DNA of 64,000 bases from Verrucomicrobiota bacterium (GCA_030835305.1 JAURPJ010000066.1:1-64000); one strand, 5' to 3'. Positions 25,933 to 35,343 are shown, counted from the first letter of the stretch. Program-made: numbers and translations. Notes: generated by a model from the letters alone, not told the origin.

Positions 25933-27396
25933 CTAGAGAAGCTTCGACCTTAAACCTTCGGTGACAATCCTCGGGTTGGCTTTCCCCTTTGAGGCTTTCA
26001 TGACCTGGCCGGTTAGGAAGTTGAGGAGCTTTTCGTTCCCGCCCTGGATCTCGGCAACCTTATCGGGGTTGGCGGCGATCACTTGGTCGATGAGGGAGTC
26101 GATGGCTCCGGTGTCAGCGGTTTCGAAGCCCATTTCTTTAGCCAGGGCGGCGGGGTCTTTTTCCGTTGCTTCCCACAGTGCGGTGAAAAGTTCCTTGGCC
26201 TGGCTGTTGGAAACAGTGCCGGCTTCAATGAGGTTGAGAACGTCGGAGAGCTTTGCCGGGGTGACGGGGGAGTCCTGGATCTCGACGGACTTTTCGTTGA
26301 GGAGTCCGAGGAGATTGTTGATGATCCAGTTGGCGACCTTCTTGCCGGGAGCCTTGGCCGAGGCGACGGTAGCTTCAAAGTACGAGACAAGCTGGACATC
26401 AGAGGTGATGACCGAGGCATCGTAATTGGTTAGTCCAAGCTCTTTCTGGAAACGGGCTGATTTTTCGTGCGGGAGTTCGGGGACGAGAGGGCGGACTTTC
26501 TCGATGTAGGCTGCGGTTTTTACCGGGAGGAGATCGGGATCAGGGAAGTAGCGGTAGTCGTGGGCGTCCTCCTTGGTGCGCATCTCCTGGGTTTCGCCGA
26601 GATCCTCGTCCCAACGCCAGGTGGCCTGAACGAGGGTTTCGCCATTGTCGAGCGCTTCGCATTGGCGGGCCACTTCGTAGTGAATGGCGCGCCGCACGGC
26701 CGAGGTCGAGTTCATGTTTTTGAGCTCGATTTTGGTGCCGAGGGGATCGCTTTCGTTTTTGCGCACCGAGATGTTCACGTCGCAACGCATCTGGCCCTTA
26801 TCCATATCGGCATCCGAAATACCGCCGGCGATGAGGATTTGCTGGAGCGATTTGAGATAGGCGAAGGTTTCCTCGGCAGACTCGATGTCGGGTTCGGTGA
26901 CGATCTCCATGAGGGGAGTGCCGGCCCGGTTGAAGTCGATGAGGGTGGTTTTGGCGAGGTGAGTGGACTTGGCGACATCTTCCTCGAGGTGAATGCGATT
27001 GAGCTCCACGACCTTGCCGGGGTTCTTGATCTTTTTCTGGGCGTCTTTGGGGTAGTTGTGATCGTAAAGAGGGACTCCGCCGCCGAGGCAGAGGGGAAGG
27101 TCCATCTGGGTGATCTGGTAGTCCTTCGGCATGTCCGGGTAAAAGTAGTTCTTTCGATCCCAAACCACGGTGGGCGGAGTTGAGCAGCCGAGAAGCATGC
27201 CGGAGAGGATGGTGCGCTCGATGGCAAACTCATTGAGCACCGGCAGGGCACCCGGGAGTCCCAGGCAGGTTGGGCAGGTGTGGGTATTTGGTTCGTCGGC
27301 GAAGGAGGTCTCGCATCCGCAGAACATCTTAGTGTTCGTTTTGATCTGGCAATGGACCTCAAGTCCGATGGTGACGATGTAGTCTGAAACTGGCAC
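25933..27396 (-). CDS. gatB: Aspartyl/glutamyl-tRNA amidotransferase subunit B
   Basis: 487 residues, typical for GatB. It starts at GTG (27396), where the family N-terminus YIVTIGLEVHCQIKTNTKMF begins. The zinc-binding cysteines are present (FCGCETSF and HTCPTCLGLPGALPVLN). Other marks: NYFYPDMPKDYQITQMDLP, FNRAGTPLMEIVTEPD, MRCDVNISVR, KIELKNMNS, and the C-terminal YqeY-like domain with LLNFLTGQVMKASKGKANP. With GatA and GatC (not in this window) it converts Glu-tRNA(Gln) and/or Asp-tRNA(Asn) to the amidated forms. The broken phosphoesterase follows directly. Confidence 0.98.
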   Translation of the reverse strand: MPVSDYIVTIGLEVHCQIKTNTKMFCGCETSFADEPNTHTCPTCLGLPGALPVLNEFAIERTILSGMLLGCSTPPTVVWDRKNYFYPDMPKDYQITQMDLPLCLGGGVPLYDHNYPKDAQKKIKNPGKVVELNRIHLEEDVAKSTHLAKTTLIDFNRAGTPLMEIVTEPDIESAEETFAYLKSLQQILIAGGISDADMDKGQMRCDVNISVRKNESDPLGTKIELKNMNSTSAVRRAIHYEVARQCEALDNGETLVQATWRWDEDLGETQEMRTKEDAHDYRYFPDPDLLPVKTAAYIEKVRPLVPELPHEKSARFQKELGLTNYDASVITSDVQLVSYFEATVASAKAPGKKVANWIINNLLGLLNEKSVEIQDSPVTPAKLSDVLNLIEAGTVSNSQAKELFTALWEATEKDPAALAKEMGFETADTGAIDSLIDQVIAANPDKVAEIQGGNEKLLNFLTGQVMKASKGKANPRIVTEGLRSKLL

Positions 27397-27539
27397 GGGT
27401 TTTGTTTAAACGGGAATTCGGAAAATCTGAAACCCTAATCCTGCTGATGCCCATTTTTGGTGGGAAAATTCCAACATGCGGCTCGGTTTCGGCCCTTGTC
27501 ACGGTTGTTTGTGAATTCGTATGCTTGGGAAGTGCCCGT

Positions 27540-28089
27540 CATCTTCTCATAGTTTCTCTGTTTGTCGGAACCTGCATAGCTTCTGCCCAGGTTCCGCTAA
27601 TCGAGAGTTTTTCCGTTGATACTGGCCTCGCCGTTTTCTTCACCTGATCACTCTCTTATATCCAGTTGGGCGGCAAGTGAATTGATCGGCGGAACGCCGG
27701 GAAGAGACAACCAGTCGTTACTTACCTCTGCTGATTGGGCGGAAGTCAATGGAGTGATCGACTCCAGCGCGGATAATGATGGCGACAGTGTGACGAATCT
27801 TCAGGAGTTTGTGCTTCTCTCTTCTCGTCTGGCTTCCAATCCCTCGCTGCTAGATCCGACAAAGGTGGTGAATAATCGCCTCGTTCAAGAGATCACCTGC
27901 AATCTGAAGACGGGCGAGTTTCTGCTTTAGGCATGGACCTCAGGTGATCTTGCGATTTGGTTGCGGACGTAGATCGAACACACCATCTATCATGGAGACG
28001 GAACCACGACCACGACCTTCCGAAGTGCCTAGTCCTTCATTGACACTCCCCGGAATTTTATTCGTCTGCAGTTTTCGCCGACGCCTTAA
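27540..28089 (+). pseudogene. Dead secreted-protein gene with the FYRV-type C-terminus
   Basis: An N-terminal piece reads like a signal peptide and mature start (RHLLIVSLFVGTCIASAQVP, then LIESFSVD) before a stop at about 27645. A shifted frame continues: TSADWAEVNGVIDSSADNDG, then DSVTNLQEF, typical calcium-binding-type linker sequence. In-frame stops follow at 27928, 27970 and 28030, with coding-like sequence between them (AWTSGDLAIWL, IEHTIYHGDGTTTTTF) and a final FIRLQFSPTP before TAA at 28087. The ending matches the module on intact secreted proteins in this window. One frameshift and three nonsense codons show it is long dead. Confidence 0.7.
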
Positions 28090-28098
28090 AGTGTTTTG

Positions 28099-28608
28099 CT
28101 AACGGAGTCGGATCGTACCCTGCCAGTTGGCAATGCCTTTGGAATTAATGTTGATGTTGAAGCTGGGATTAAACTGCGAAAGAAGGACTGTGCCCGTTGT
28201 GGAGTAGCGGTAGCCGTTGCTTCCGGTAAACGAGCGATTGACATACTGACTGGAATTTTGGTTGCCGCTCACGCTGTAAGAAAGCTGATGCTGTTCTCCA
28301 TTCTCAAGAGTGACTGTGACCAAGAAATCCATCTCAACTATTACGGCTTCTCTCTCCCGGATTACGATTTGTTCCTGGTTGTTTGTGGACTTGTTTTCGA
28401 CTACCTCTACCCGCTCTCTCACAAAAGGGTTGCCGTTGAGCTGCACGCTTGTCACTTGAAGAGGAGCCGCGCCCTGGTAAGTTGAATCATCAGATTTTGA
28501 CCAGATGCCGTTACCTTGGTAGGTGTCCCCCGGTCCACAATTATTCAAAAAAAGGATGGGAATACCGAGGGCAAGGGTTTTTGCGGATTTCAGGATTAGG
28601 TTTTTCAT
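28099..28608 (-). CDS. Putative lipoprotein of unknown function
   Basis: 169 residues. The N-terminus (MKNLILKSAKTLALGIPILF) is followed by a lipobox-like LNNC (Cys24), although Asn before the Cys is unusual. The mature part is polar and beta-rich, with VRERVEVVENKSTNNQEQIV, VIVEMDFLVTVTLENGEQHQ and SSQYVNRSFTGSNGYRYST. I recognise no family. It lies intact between two decayed secreted-protein genes, on the opposite strand from both. Confidence 0.65.
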   Translation of the reverse strand: MKNLILKSAKTLALGIPILFLNNCGPGDTYQGNGIWSKSDDSTYQGAAPLQVTSVQLNGNPFVRERVEVVENKSTNNQEQIVIREREAVIVEMDFLVTVTLENGEQHQLSYSVSGNQNSSQYVNRSFTGSNGYRYSTTGTVLLSQFNPSFNININSKGIANWQGTIRLR

Positions 28609-28850
28609 AATGATTCAATAGCTCGGACCTTATCCTAAGGTCAGTCAAGATGATCCCCTTCCCGGTCTCCGGGGAAGATATTTGGATTTCTTCTGGAGTT
28701 GCGGTTCTCCCGAAATAGGGGAGGATCAGTCATGCTCTGACTCCTTTGTAAAGCAGCCGAGAAAAAATCCGGTCGGATTTTTCTTGGGATCGTCGCTCTG
28801 GTTGTTCTGGCGCTGGTGATCTATTCCAAGAGTAATGGATAAACAGCGGT
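28609..28850. other. Interval with possible membrane-protein fragment
   Basis: No intact gene. A forward frame of about 32 codons (about 28754-28839) reads AEKKSGRIFLGIVALVVLAL then VIYSKSNG and stop, like the last helix of a membrane protein. It has no start, and a stop lies just before it. The rest should hold the promoter of the leftward lipoprotein gene. Confidence 0.3.
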
Positions 28851-29350
28851 GGAATAGAAAGAGTGGTAACTGGTTTGGTCGCGAACGGGGTGCAACTTGA
28901 ACCAAGTGCTTTGGTGGACCCGGAGGTGCCTTTCAGATGATTTCGCGGACCTACGATGCTGCCGCACTGGCTGGCAGCCTTGGGGCCTCGACCAAGATTA
29001 TTTTGGGAGTGGAAGATGACAATGACTTTGCGAACCGAGTGATTTTTGACAACGTCACGATCGAAGGTTTGTCGGGACCACCGGCGGATGGCGAGCTTGC
29101 ATTGTCGATCTCGCCAATGTCCGCTGATCCGTACCTCTTTGATTTCGCCTGGAATAGCAAAACTGGTTTTGTTTACGACTTGGTAAGCAGTGATGACCTT
29201 ACCGAACCCATTGAAAACTGAACGGTCTGGGAAGGACAAAGTGACATTCCCGGGACTGGTTCTGAAATCACGATCTCCGAAGTGTTCAGTGGTGACTCGA
29301 AACGATTTTTTGCAATCGTTGAAAAAGTCTCTGTTGACGCAGGTGGCTAG
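28851..29350 (+). pseudogene. Dead secreted-protein gene with a nonsense codon in the C-terminal module
   Basis: One frame reads VVTGLVANGVQLEPSALVDP. After a shift near 28930 the next reads QMISRTYDAAALAGSLGAST, KIILGVEDDNDFANRVIFDN and VTIEG, the end of a jelly-roll-type domain. The C-terminal module follows: LALSISPMSADPYLFDFAWN and VYDLVSSDDLTEPIEN, then UGA at 29219-29221, then TVWEGQSDIPGTGSEI and KRFFAIVEKVS to TAG at 29348. The UGA stands where a Trp of the module is expected, so TGG to TGA is the likely change. The start of the gene is missing. Confidence 0.7.
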
Positions 29351-29410
29351 ATCTAAGCGCCGAGGGGGCGCTGCGAAAGAAAGTGGCGGGCGGGAAGGTA
29401 ATCTCTAGTT

Positions 29411-30277
29411 ATGAAGAGATCCCTTTTTCTTGCCCTTCTTCCGATCATTGGACTCGGCGTTTATGCGGCCAAGGTGAAGTCCATGTCCGAGGCCGATCTG
29501 GTGCAGGCCAACCTGCCCAAGATCGAAAAGCCGAAGAAGAAGCACCAGATTCTCTGTTTTTCGAAGCCTTATGGTTTTCGCCACAACTCCATCGAAATCG
29601 GAGAAACGATGCTTCGGGTGATGGGGGAGGAGACGGGACTTTTCGAGGTGACGTTTGCCAACGATCTGGTGAACTTCGAACCGGAGAATATCGCGAAATT
29701 TGACGCCATTTGCTTCAACAACAATACCCACATTCAAAAGGGGATGAGAGATGAGGCACTCCGCAAGTCACTGATCAATTACGTCAAATCCGGCGGAGGG
29801 ATCTTTGCGATTCACTCGGCGACGGACGGCGGATGGCCGGAGTATGTCGATATGATTGGCGGGAACTTTCAGAGCCACCCCTGGGGGGCGGGCGGAACCT
29901 GGGACATTGCCAACGAGGATCCAAAACACCCGATCGTGAAGGATGTTCACGGTGGTAAAGGATTTCAACTGAAGGACGAGCTTTACGTTTACAAAGACTT
30001 CGACCGGGCAGATCAACGGGTGCTGATGGCGTTGGATATGAACAGCGAGGTCAACGGGAAGAGAAAGGGCCCCCGTGACGACAAAGATTACGCCCTCGCA
30101 TGGGTGAAAAATTACGGGAAAGGGCGCGTTTTCGTGAGCGCCTTCGGCCACAACAAGGAAGTCTTCTACAATTCCGAGATTCTTAAGATGTGGGTGGAGG
30201 GATTTCGCTACGTGCTGGGCGAGACCGACGTGGAGACCAAGTCGATGCCCAAACCGGCCTTCAATTCACCGAAATAG
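29411..30277 (+). CDS. Secreted ThuA-domain protein
   Basis: 288 residues with a signal-like N-terminus (MKRSLFLALLPIIGLGVYAA). Residues 45-270 form a ThuA-like class I glutamine amidotransferase fold: ILCFSKPYGFRHNSIEIGE, FDAICFNNNTHI, GGGIFAIHSATDGGWPEYVD, MIGGNFQSHPW, and YGKGRVFVSAFGHNKEVF. The nucleophile position reads IHS rather than a Cys elbow, as is usual in ThuA. ThuA proteins take part in trehalose or other sugar turnover; in PVC bacteria exported versions are common beside DUF1080 and PVC-type cytochromes, as here. It converges on the PQQ-propeller gene with a 3-bp gap. Confidence 0.88.
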   Translation: MKRSLFLALLPIIGLGVYAAKVKSMSEADLVQANLPKIEKPKKKHQILCFSKPYGFRHNSIEIGETMLRVMGEETGLFEVTFANDLVNFEPENIAKFDAICFNNNTHIQKGMRDEALRKSLINYVKSGGGIFAIHSATDGGWPEYVDMIGGNFQSHPWGAGGTWDIANEDPKHPIVKDVHGGKGFQLKDELYVYKDFDRADQRVLMALDMNSEVNGKRKGPRDDKDYALAWVKNYGKGRVFVSAFGHNKEVFYNSEILKMWVEGFRYVLGETDVETKSMPKPAFNSPK

Positions 30278-30280
30278 GTT

Positions 30281-31510
30281 TTACTTCCAACGGTAAACGT
30301 TGAGGCCTTTGAGGTGGCGGACATAGAGTTCGTCACCACAGACGGCAAGGTGGGCCCAAGTGTCCGGAGTCTCGAGTTTAACCTCGGAGAGAAGTTTGAA
30401 GCTCTTCGGGTTGGCTTCGATGTGGAAAAGGATACCGCGTTGGTCCAGGGCGAGGATTCGATTTCCTTGCGTGACCATGGACCAGTATTCGCCAAACTTG
30501 TCGTCCGAGCTCCAGAGGGTTTTTCCGCCTTCGGGATCGAGGCAATGGAACTTTTTATCGCGGCCATGAAGGTAGATTTTTCCGCCGATGACAACAGGTG
30601 AGGACATGTAGCCTTCACGTTTCGAATCGTTCCAAAGTTGGGTTGCGAGGAATTTGTCCTTCTTGGCGATGTCGTACAGGAAGGAGCCTCCGCCATAAGT
30701 GGCGGTGAAGATTTTATCACCGAAGGGAGTCGGGGGGAGGATGTTCATACCGCGGAAGGCTTTGACCGGAGTGGTCCAGACCGCTTTGCCATTCGAGGGG
30801 AGAATTCCGCCAAGGGTGCTGCGGGTCTGCACGAGAATTTGGTCCACTCCCTGAATGGTGGCGCGGGAGGGTGAAGAGAAGGCGCTGCCAAACATGGCTC
30901 GGTCGTCGGCGAGGGATTGCCAGACGGTCTTGCCATCGCTTTTGTTGATTTTACGCAGAGCCGTGCCGACTTGCACGTAGATGTGGCCGTCATCGAGAAG
31001 GGGAGAGGAGACAAATCCAAAGGAGGGAAGGGGTGTCTTTTCCTCGGAGGGGTAGTCACGGCGCCATTTTTCTTTTCCGGTCTCGACGTCAATCGCAACA
31101 AGGACATCGCGCATTCCGCCGACAAAGAGGGTCTTGCCATCGGTGGCGGGAGTGCAGCGGACCCAGGAGCCGTTTTTGGCGGCGTAGAAGGGAACCCTCA
31201 TCGAGCCGGCCCAGTCATTGTCCCAGAACTGCTTGCCGGTTTTTCGATCAAAAGCGCGGACAATTTCGGTTTTCTTTTCCCACGTTTCGACGGTGAAAAC
31301 CTTTGATCCGGCAATGATGGGACTGGAATATCCCTCGGCAAGATCGACGGACCATAGGAGTCTCAGATTCTCTTTGGAGAGAGATGTGGGCCACGGGGCG
31401 GCCTCCTTGTGGATTTTGCCATCGCGGGTGGGGCCACGCCACTGGACCCAATCTGCGGCGGAGAGGAAGGTCGTGCTGAGGGAGAGGGACGTGATGATGC
31501 TCTTGAACAT
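30281..31510 (-). CDS. Secreted PQQ-like beta-propeller protein
   Basis: 409 residues with a signal peptide (MFKSIITSLSLSTTFLSA) and the mature start ADWVQWRGPTRDGKI, the standard opening of PVC propeller proteins. Repeated blade motifs include GKQFWDNDW, GKEKWRRDY, GKTVWQSLADD, GKAVWTTPV and GKTLWSSDD. The fold resembles BamB and PQQ dehydrogenases, but I see no dehydrogenase active-site pattern, so it is more likely a binding scaffold or a PQQ-independent enzyme. It is divergent from the DUF1080 gene. Confidence 0.9.
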   Translation of the reverse strand: MFKSIITSLSLSTTFLSAADWVQWRGPTRDGKIHKEAAPWPTSLSKENLRLLWSVDLAEGYSSPIIAGSKVFTVETWEKKTEIVRAFDRKTGKQFWDNDWAGSMRVPFYAAKNGSWVRCTPATDGKTLFVGGMRDVLVAIDVETGKEKWRRDYPSEEKTPLPSFGFVSSPLLDDGHIYVQVGTALRKINKSDGKTVWQSLADDRAMFGSAFSSPSRATIQGVDQILVQTRSTLGGILPSNGKAVWTTPVKAFRGMNILPPTPFGDKIFTATYGGGSFLYDIAKKDKFLATQLWNDSKREGYMSSPVVIGGKIYLHGRDKKFHCLDPEGGKTLWSSDDKFGEYWSMVTQGNRILALDQRGILFHIEANPKSFKLLSEVKLETPDTWAHLAVCGDELYVRHLKGLNVYRWK

Positions 31511-31596
31511 TTCTAACAGCTCATCCCGTTTTTGGGATGTGCAAGTGCGGGGATGAATGAAATTTTTCAGGCTTTTGGGCCGTTTTGACTGCTACG

Positions 31597-32253
31597 ATGA
31601 TTAAAATAGCATGCACACTGGCCCTTGTGGCCTCGGTTTCCGCTTTACAGGCGGAGGACGGATGGGTCTCGATTTTTGATGGCGAGACGCTCAAGGGATG
31701 GACTAATTCCAAAGGTGGAGAGGTTCAGGAGGGGGCCTGGGTGGCGGAGGACGGGGTGTTACACCGGAAGGCGAAGGGCGGAGACCTTTACTCGGCCAGG
31801 AAATACGCTGACTTTGAGTTTCGTTGGGAGTGGAAGATTTCGCCGAAAGGAAACAGCGGGGTGAAGTATCGGGTGACGCAGTATGGGAATCAGTTGCTGG
31901 GGCCGGAGTATCAGGTGTTGGATGACGCGCATCCGGATGGCGCCAAGAGCGTGAAGCGGCAGGCTGGGTCGCTCTATGATTTGCTGGCTGCAAATGACAA
32001 AAAGAAGCTGAATGCGGTGGGCGAATGGAATTCCTCACGCGTGGTTGTGAAGGGAAAACATCTCCAGCACTATTTGAATGGAGAGCTTGTGGTAGATGTC
32101 GTGGTGGGCAGTGACCGTTGGAGAGAGGCTCACAAGAAATCCAAGTTCAAGAGGAAAGAGGATTTTGCTCACAATGCCAGCGGCCGAATCTATCTTCAGG
32201 ATCACGGTGACGAGGTTTGGTATCGCAAGCTGGAGATTAAGGAGATCAGATAG
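31597..32253 (+). CDS. Secreted DUF1080 protein (3-keto-disaccharide hydrolase family)
   Basis: 218 residues from the ATG at 31597, which opens a signal peptide (MIKIACTLALVASVSALQA); a TTG 12 bp upstream is the alternative. The single domain matches DUF1080: WVSIFDGETLKGWTN, VAEDGVLHRKAKGGDLYSAR, FRWEWKISPKGNSGVKYRV, GPEYQVLDDAHPDG, GRIYLQDHGDEVWYRKLEI. The fold is a concanavalin-like jelly roll; characterised members hydrolyse 3-keto-glycosides. It fits with the ThuA and PVC-type genes nearby as part of exported sugar catabolism. A terminator-like hairpin follows about 20 bp after the stop. Confidence 0.92.
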   Translation: MIKIACTLALVASVSALQAEDGWVSIFDGETLKGWTNSKGGEVQEGAWVAEDGVLHRKAKGGDLYSARKYADFEFRWEWKISPKGNSGVKYRVTQYGNQLLGPEYQVLDDAHPDGAKSVKRQAGSLYDLLAANDKKKLNAVGEWNSSRVVVKGKHLQHYLNGELVVDVVVGSDRWREAHKKSKFKRKEDFAHNASGRIYLQDHGDEVWYRKLEIKEIR

Positions 32254-32272
32254 GTTCTTTGTTCGAATCAAA

Positions 32273-32310
32273 AAAAACTGCGTCATCCGAATTCGGGTGA
32301 CGTCAGTTTT
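32273..32310 (+). terminator. Terminator-like hairpin after the DUF1080 gene
   Basis: AAAACTG-CGTCA on the left pairs with TGACG-T-CAGTTTT on the right, with one bulged base and a loop around GAATTC. The arms are A-rich and T-rich at their bases, so it could work in both directions. It lies 20 bp after the DUF1080 stop. Confidence 0.65.
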
Positions 32311-32335
32311 GCGTTTAGGTTTAGGTGAAGTTTGT

Positions 32336-32430
32336 TTATGGGTCGACTACGAAGTGAAAGTAGGCTTTGGCCGGAGCTCCGATTCCGTTGAGGTCGAAGT
32401 CTCCGGCGACAGGGTGGAAGCAGTTCCACG
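32336..32430 (-). pseudogene. Possible C-terminal remnant of a secreted protein
   Basis: The reverse strand reads FHPVAGDFDLNGIGAPAKAY, then FHFVVDP and TAA at 32336-32338, similar to the FYRV-type endings elsewhere in the window. The frame is closed by a stop about 10 codons upstream of this fragment. The remaining bases from 32431 to about 32700 hold nothing I can name. Confidence 0.3.
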
Positions 32431-32718
32431 TTTGATCTCAGTCCGCCAAAATAGAGTGAACACTCATGAACCCGGGCAGTGGGGCTAGGACCAAGGCAGT
32501 AGTAATTCGATAAGAGGAGTGTTTAATTTTAATTGTGATTCTAACAATTCTTAAGTGAATCCGTGAGGATTTTGGGGGGCATAGTGTGTTTTGGATGTCG
32601 GAAGCTACCGGGTTCCCACAAAATGATCTCTTTTACGTGTTGCTCCGGACTTATTTCAGCGCAGTAAGGCTTTCACTTTGGTCTCGTTCACTCGTCTCGC
32701 TAATGGTTCACTCTGGTA

Positions 32719-34752
32719 ATGAAGCGATCATTATTATTATTAACTGTCTTAATCTTTACCTCCCATGGCGATACCTTGGGCCTGTGGCGATTTGAGGAGG
32801 ATGTTGCGGCCGAGGGTCAGCCTGTGATCACCGCTGTGAATGAAGTGGACCCGGGACCGCTGGATGCTACAAACACGTCTGGAAACCCGGTCTACTCAGC
32901 TGATGTTCCTGCCGCTGAGATTTTTGATCCGGTTGCCAACGCGACCTTTGAAAATAGGCTCTCGCTCGATGTCACAGCCGCGAATTCCCAGCTTCAGGTT
33001 TTGAACTCCGCGATATTCGACACTTCGTTCACGATCGAGTTCTTTGTGAAATATGTCGGCCAACCCGGTAGCTATGAAAGTATTTTTCGTCGTCGGCAAT
33101 TTAGAGATCTGGGCTGGCAGATTGATTTTGATCACGGTGCCAATTTGGAATTTGGAAAGCCCAGGTCCCGTTGGGATACTCCGGCTGGCGCGCCCGATGA
33201 TACTGCGGAGAATGGGGTGGACGAAAACGTCAACTTCGTCCTGAAACCCCAGGGGCAGAGCGACAGCACCAAAATTTATATCGATACTGGAGCCAAGGAC
33301 ATTAATGGAGCCGATATCGGTGACCAGAATACTGGCGTCGGAACCGACTACGTTTATGATGTCAATAGTGGTAATCCCAACGATGCTGACATCGCAGTCC
33401 AGGGTGATGGGACTAACGATCTCGCCAAGTGGCATCACATCGCGGTCTCCTTTGATCAAGAAGCACAGGAGATCAAATTCTACTTTAACTATCGTCTCGG
33501 GCAGGCGCGCACTCTTAGCGACTCCGAAGGTGACGGGTATACTCATCCCGCAGCCGATCTCTTTTTCGGAAAGCTTTCGGGCAATGGGGGCGCGCTGTTT
33601 ATGGACGAGCTTCGTTTCTCAAATTCGATTCTGACTCCGGGAGAATTTCTCCGCGAAGCTGGCGAGATCGATACCGAGATCGCGGCCTATTGGAGACTCG
33701 AAGAAGAAGGTGCTGTGAAAGGCGGAGACATTTTCCTTGCTGAAAACGCCACTGGTGATCTTAACGATGCCAGCGCGGTCAATGGAACTCCAGTTTATTC
33801 GACTGATGTCCCGGCCCCCGTCATTTATGATCCGCTGACTGATACTAGCTTTGTAAATCAATTCTCTTTCGATGCCAGTGCTCCAGGTTCCCGGCTTCGT
33901 GTCGAAAACAACGCCTCGCTGGATACATCCTACACGCTTGAGTTCTTTATGAAAGTTATTGGTGAGCCTGGTGGATATCACGCCTTCTTGCGCCGTTCCC
34001 AAGCTAATGATCTTCGCTGGCAGGTTGATTTTGATCACGCTGCAACCGGCGCTTTTGGCCGGCTTCGGGCACGCTTCGACACGCCTGCGGGTGATTCCGA
34101 TGGCGTTGCTGAGAATGGAGTCGATGAGAACGTTAACTTTGTCGTAGGTCCCGCCGGTGGAGCGAACATTCCATCCGAACTACGCATCTGGGTTGATACT
34201 CCAACGGGTGACGGAGACGTCGCCAGCTATGTTGGGGTGGATTGGGCGGAGGACGGCGATGGCGTTAATGATAATGATTCATGGCACCATGCCGCCCTCA
34301 CTTTGAATGAGGAGACCGGTGAAGTTGGTTTTTATTACGATTACGAGCTCATGCAGACCCGCACGCTTTTGGACAGTGAGATGAATGGCTACACCCACCC
34401 GGCGGCGGCCTTCGAATTTGGGAAATTGACTAATGCAGATTATGGCTTGCTCCTTGATGAAATCCGCTACACCAGCAAAGTCATTCTCCCATTCCAGTTC
34501 CTGCAGATTGAGGCTCCCGTGCCTGAAGCTGAGTTGAGAATCACCTCCATCGTGGTTGACTCCGGGAATGGAACGACGATCACTTGGGCGTCGTCTGCCG
34601 GCCAAGGTTACTCGATCCAACGATCCACCGATTTACTTAACTGGGATGAACTTGACGATTCGACTGCCAGCGGTCCTTCTTCAACCTTCAATGACATTGA
34701 TCCACCTCTTGATATTTCTCGGGTTTTCTACCGCGTTGTCCAAATTCCATAA
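32719..34752 (+). CDS. Secreted protein with two tandem LamG-like domains
   Basis: 677 residues with a signal peptide (MKRSLLLLTVLIFTSHG). Two homologous units of about 300 residues follow, 20-318 and 322-612. Each opens with a LWRFEE/YWRLEE strand, has VYSADVPAAEIFDP or VYSTDVPAPVIYDP, shares TPAG, two to three variable residues and AENGVDENVNFV, contains WHHIAVSFDQE or WHHAALTLNEE, and ends in a DELRFSN/DEIRYTS strand. This is the LamG/concanavalin-like arrangement with long insertions. The C-terminus is the recurrent module (ITSIVVDSGNGTTITWASSA, DLLNWDEL, VFYRVVQIP). Probably a surface or extracellular carbohydrate-binding protein. The internal duplication is ancient, since the copies differ at most positions. 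Confidence 0.85.
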   Translation: MKRSLLLLTVLIFTSHGDTLGLWRFEEDVAAEGQPVITAVNEVDPGPLDATNTSGNPVYSADVPAAEIFDPVANATFENRLSLDVTAANSQLQVLNSAIFDTSFTIEFFVKYVGQPGSYESIFRRRQFRDLGWQIDFDHGANLEFGKPRSRWDTPAGAPDDTAENGVDENVNFVLKPQGQSDSTKIYIDTGAKDINGADIGDQNTGVGTDYVYDVNSGNPNDADIAVQGDGTNDLAKWHHIAVSFDQEAQEIKFYFNYRLGQARTLSDSEGDGYTHPAADLFFGKLSGNGGALFMDELRFSNSILTPGEFLREAGEIDTEIAAYWRLEEEGAVKGGDIFLAENATGDLNDASAVNGTPVYSTDVPAPVIYDPLTDTSFVNQFSFDASAPGSRLRVENNASLDTSYTLEFFMKVIGEPGGYHAFLRRSQANDLRWQVDFDHAATGAFGRLRARFDTPAGDSDGVAENGVDENVNFVVGPAGGANIPSELRIWVDTPTGDGDVASYVGVDWAEDGDGVNDNDSWHHAALTLNEETGEVGFYYDYELMQTRTLLDSEMNGYTHPAAAFEFGKLTNADYGLLLDEIRYTSKVILPFQFLQIEAPVPEAELRITSIVVDSGNGTTITWASSAGQGYSIQRSTDLLNWDELDDSTASGPSSTFNDIDPPLDISRVFYRVVQIP

Positions 34753-34823
34753 CGAAGTGGCAGTAAATCTCATGATGTTCGGTTTGTCCGGCTCGTAAAT
34801 TTAGAAAACCAATTCAATTCTCA

Positions 34824-34854
34824 GCCTCTGGGAGAACTTCCCGGAGGCTTTTTT
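34824..34854 (+). terminator. Rho-independent terminator
   Basis: GCCTCTGGGA (34824-34833) pairs with TCCCGGAGGC (34839-34848) with one G-T type pair and a 5-base loop, followed by six T. It ends the double-LamG transcript and lies just before the start of the next small gene. Confidence 0.9.
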
Positions 34855-34862
34855 CCACCTCC

Positions 34863-35258
34863 GTGAAACGCCTGTTTCTCGTCCTGCTCTGTTTCTTGGT
34901 CTTTGGAGGGAATCGCATTGTTGCCTTCAGGCTTCTTGTGGTTGAGATGGCTTTGGCTGATCGCGACAGGATCTCGCTCGTGTTTCTTGATCGTTCCTCA
35001 AATCTACCTCGTCTCGAGAGTGATGACAGTGGTCTCCTTATAACACATGCGGTGAGCGCTGATCCTGAGCTTGCAGTCGTTGTCGAATCTTCCGTTAATT
35101 TAAGGGATTGGACCCAAATGGAGTCGGGAACTAATTACATCATCGATTCTGAATCAGTGAATTTGGACGGGACTCGCGATCTTTCCCTTCGGATTATGGA
35201 TGCTGACGAAAAGCCTCGAGGCTATTTCAGGGCAAGCGTTGAAAGAATGGACAAATAA
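34863..35258 (+). CDS. Small secreted protein consisting mainly of the recurrent C-terminal module
   Basis: 131 residues starting with GTG (34863), directly after a terminator. A signal-like stretch (MKRLFLVLLCFLVFGGNRIV) is followed by about 100 residues. These resemble the module at the end of other secreted proteins here: LLITHAVSADPELAVVVESS, VNLRDWTQ, and a final RGYFRASVERMDK. I recognise no catalytic domain. It may be a shortened derivative of a larger gene or a stand-alone module. No clear ribosome binding site precedes it, so the start is uncertain. Confidence 0.5.
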   Translation: MKRLFLVLLCFLVFGGNRIVAFRLLVVEMALADRDRISLVFLDRSSNLPRLESDDSGLLITHAVSADPELAVVVESSVNLRDWTQMESGTNYIIDSESVNLDGTRDLSLRIMDADEKPRGYFRASVERMDK

Positions 35259-35343
35259 AGTGGGCCGGGCTCTAGAAAATTAGATGTCAGGGGGGGTGGT
35301 AGATTGAAAGAAATGGCTGCTTCCGCACGAACTATGCGTGCTT

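Noticed and set aside
29219-29221. UGA in the dead secreted-protein gene as a second selenocysteine codon
   Set aside because: The position corresponds to a Trp of a non-redox module, no SECIS-like hairpin was seen, and a frameshift lies upstream.
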